Part shown: positions 63,843 to 64,000 of the stretch, one piece after another
How the letters are laid out: every line of letters starts with the position of its first letter
Numbering within the stretch: position 1 is the first letter of the stretch
Assembly (NCBI RefSeq): GCF_022867885.1
Contig: NZ_JALIFP010000004.1
Coordinates: 124,001 to 188,000, forward strand
DNA length: 64,000 bases
From: Lederbergia sp. NSJ-179
Lineage (GTDB): Bacteria > Bacillota > Bacilli > Bacillales > Bacillaceae_C
Direction of reading: 5' to 3'
Notes under the pieces: model-generated
The model's input: the letters and a program-made list of their open reading frames with translations, nothing else
Database searches by the model: none
What the model was told of the DNA's origin: nothing
Translations under genes and position numbers: made by a program

Positions 63843-64000
63843 TAGCCGAGTATCGTTCCCACATTTTTAAATGGGGGAAAGGATCAAAGGACCATTCTCG
63901 AATACCATTATCTTTGTACATGCCAAAATGGAGATGGGGAGGAAACTTACCAGATGTTCCAGGTGGTCCATAACCTGAACTCCCTACACTACCAATCACC
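63832..64000 (-). CDS. lytH: M23-family peptidase LytH, C-terminal part (runs off the window)
   Basis: Only the last 55 residues are present: VIGSVGSSGYGPPGTSGKFP, then PHLHFGMYKDNGIREWSFDPFPHLKMWERYSARKK. HLHFGMY is the HxH zinc motif of M23 metallopeptidases, and the WSFDPFPHLK ending is specific to LytH (YunA), an L-Ala-D-Glu peptidase that trims spore cortex stem peptides. Its place next to yunB matches B. subtilis. Confidence 0.88.
   Translation of the reverse strand, partial: VIGSVGSSGYGPPGTSGKFPPHLHFGMYKDNGIREWSFDPFPHLKMWERYSARKK

Overview
The window is chromosomal DNA from a low-GC, endospore-forming Bacillaceae bacterium. The evidence is an H-type small acid-soluble spore protein, three CotF-like coat genes, a yunB-type sporulation gene, a bacillithiol-type FosB, AGGAGG ribosome binding sites with many TTG/GTG starts, and a Bacillus subtilis-like gene order at the right end: yusN - fadN/A/E - yusI - gcvH - yusE - sufCDSUB - yunD/C/B - lytH. 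Species cannot be fixed from the sequence alone.

Layout. 1-7.1 kb: end of rnr, smpB, a three-gene sugar cassette (TIM-barrel isomerase/epimerase, Gfo/Idh/MocA dehydrogenase, MFS transporter), a Phd-Uma2 fusion gene, then ssrA (tmRNA). The tmRNA is interrupted in its T-loop by a group I intron of about 271 nt. A frameshifted LAGLIDADG homing endonuclease gene lies just beyond it on the opposite strand, outside the intron. 7.6-12.6 kb: a patchwork of an EEP hydrolase, a membrane-anchored phosphodiesterase/pyrophosphatase, a type I holin-like toxin locus, fosB, a murA 3' fragment preceded by 21-bp repeats, and an unknown secreted helical protein. 12.6-18.7 kb: yndJ/H/G-like operon, AraC regulator, sspH and melA (GH4). 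18.7-20.7 kb: a 13-unit, 52-bp tandem repeat, a ZTP riboswitch with terminator in front of a truncated folD, and a CarD-family gene. 20.7-29.1 kb: maltodextrin system (intracellular GH13, secreted lipoprotein amylase, MdxEFG importer, LacI-type regulator). 29.3-32.9 kb: heterodimeric ABC exporter. 33.2-40.7 kb: an AT-rich MFS gene and an opp peptide-import operon (D-F-B-C-A). 41.3-46.9 kb: small membrane protein, coat proteins, thioredoxin, RodA/FtsW, CPBP protease and an XRE/membrane-protein pair. 46.9-53 kb: a second 21-bp repeat array and a FadR-box-controlled fadN-fadA-fadE operon with two intergenic repeat elements inserted between fadN and fadA. 53-64 kb: yusI, gcvH, yusE, suf operon, a coiled-coil repeat gene, yunD, yunC, yunB and the end of lytH.

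Most of the window is ordinary Bacillus metabolism: starch-oligosaccharide uptake and hydrolysis, peptide uptake, beta-oxidation, Fe-S assembly and trans-translation. The most unusual part is the smpB-ssrA neighbourhood. The two trans-translation genes are separated by accessory genes, and the tmRNA gene must be spliced before it can work. Secondary points of interest are the Phd-Uma2 fusion with a repeated palindrome over its own promoter, an intact ZTP riboswitch feeding a broken folD, the tandem-repeat arrays, and a dispersed stem-loop family with compensatory stem changes.
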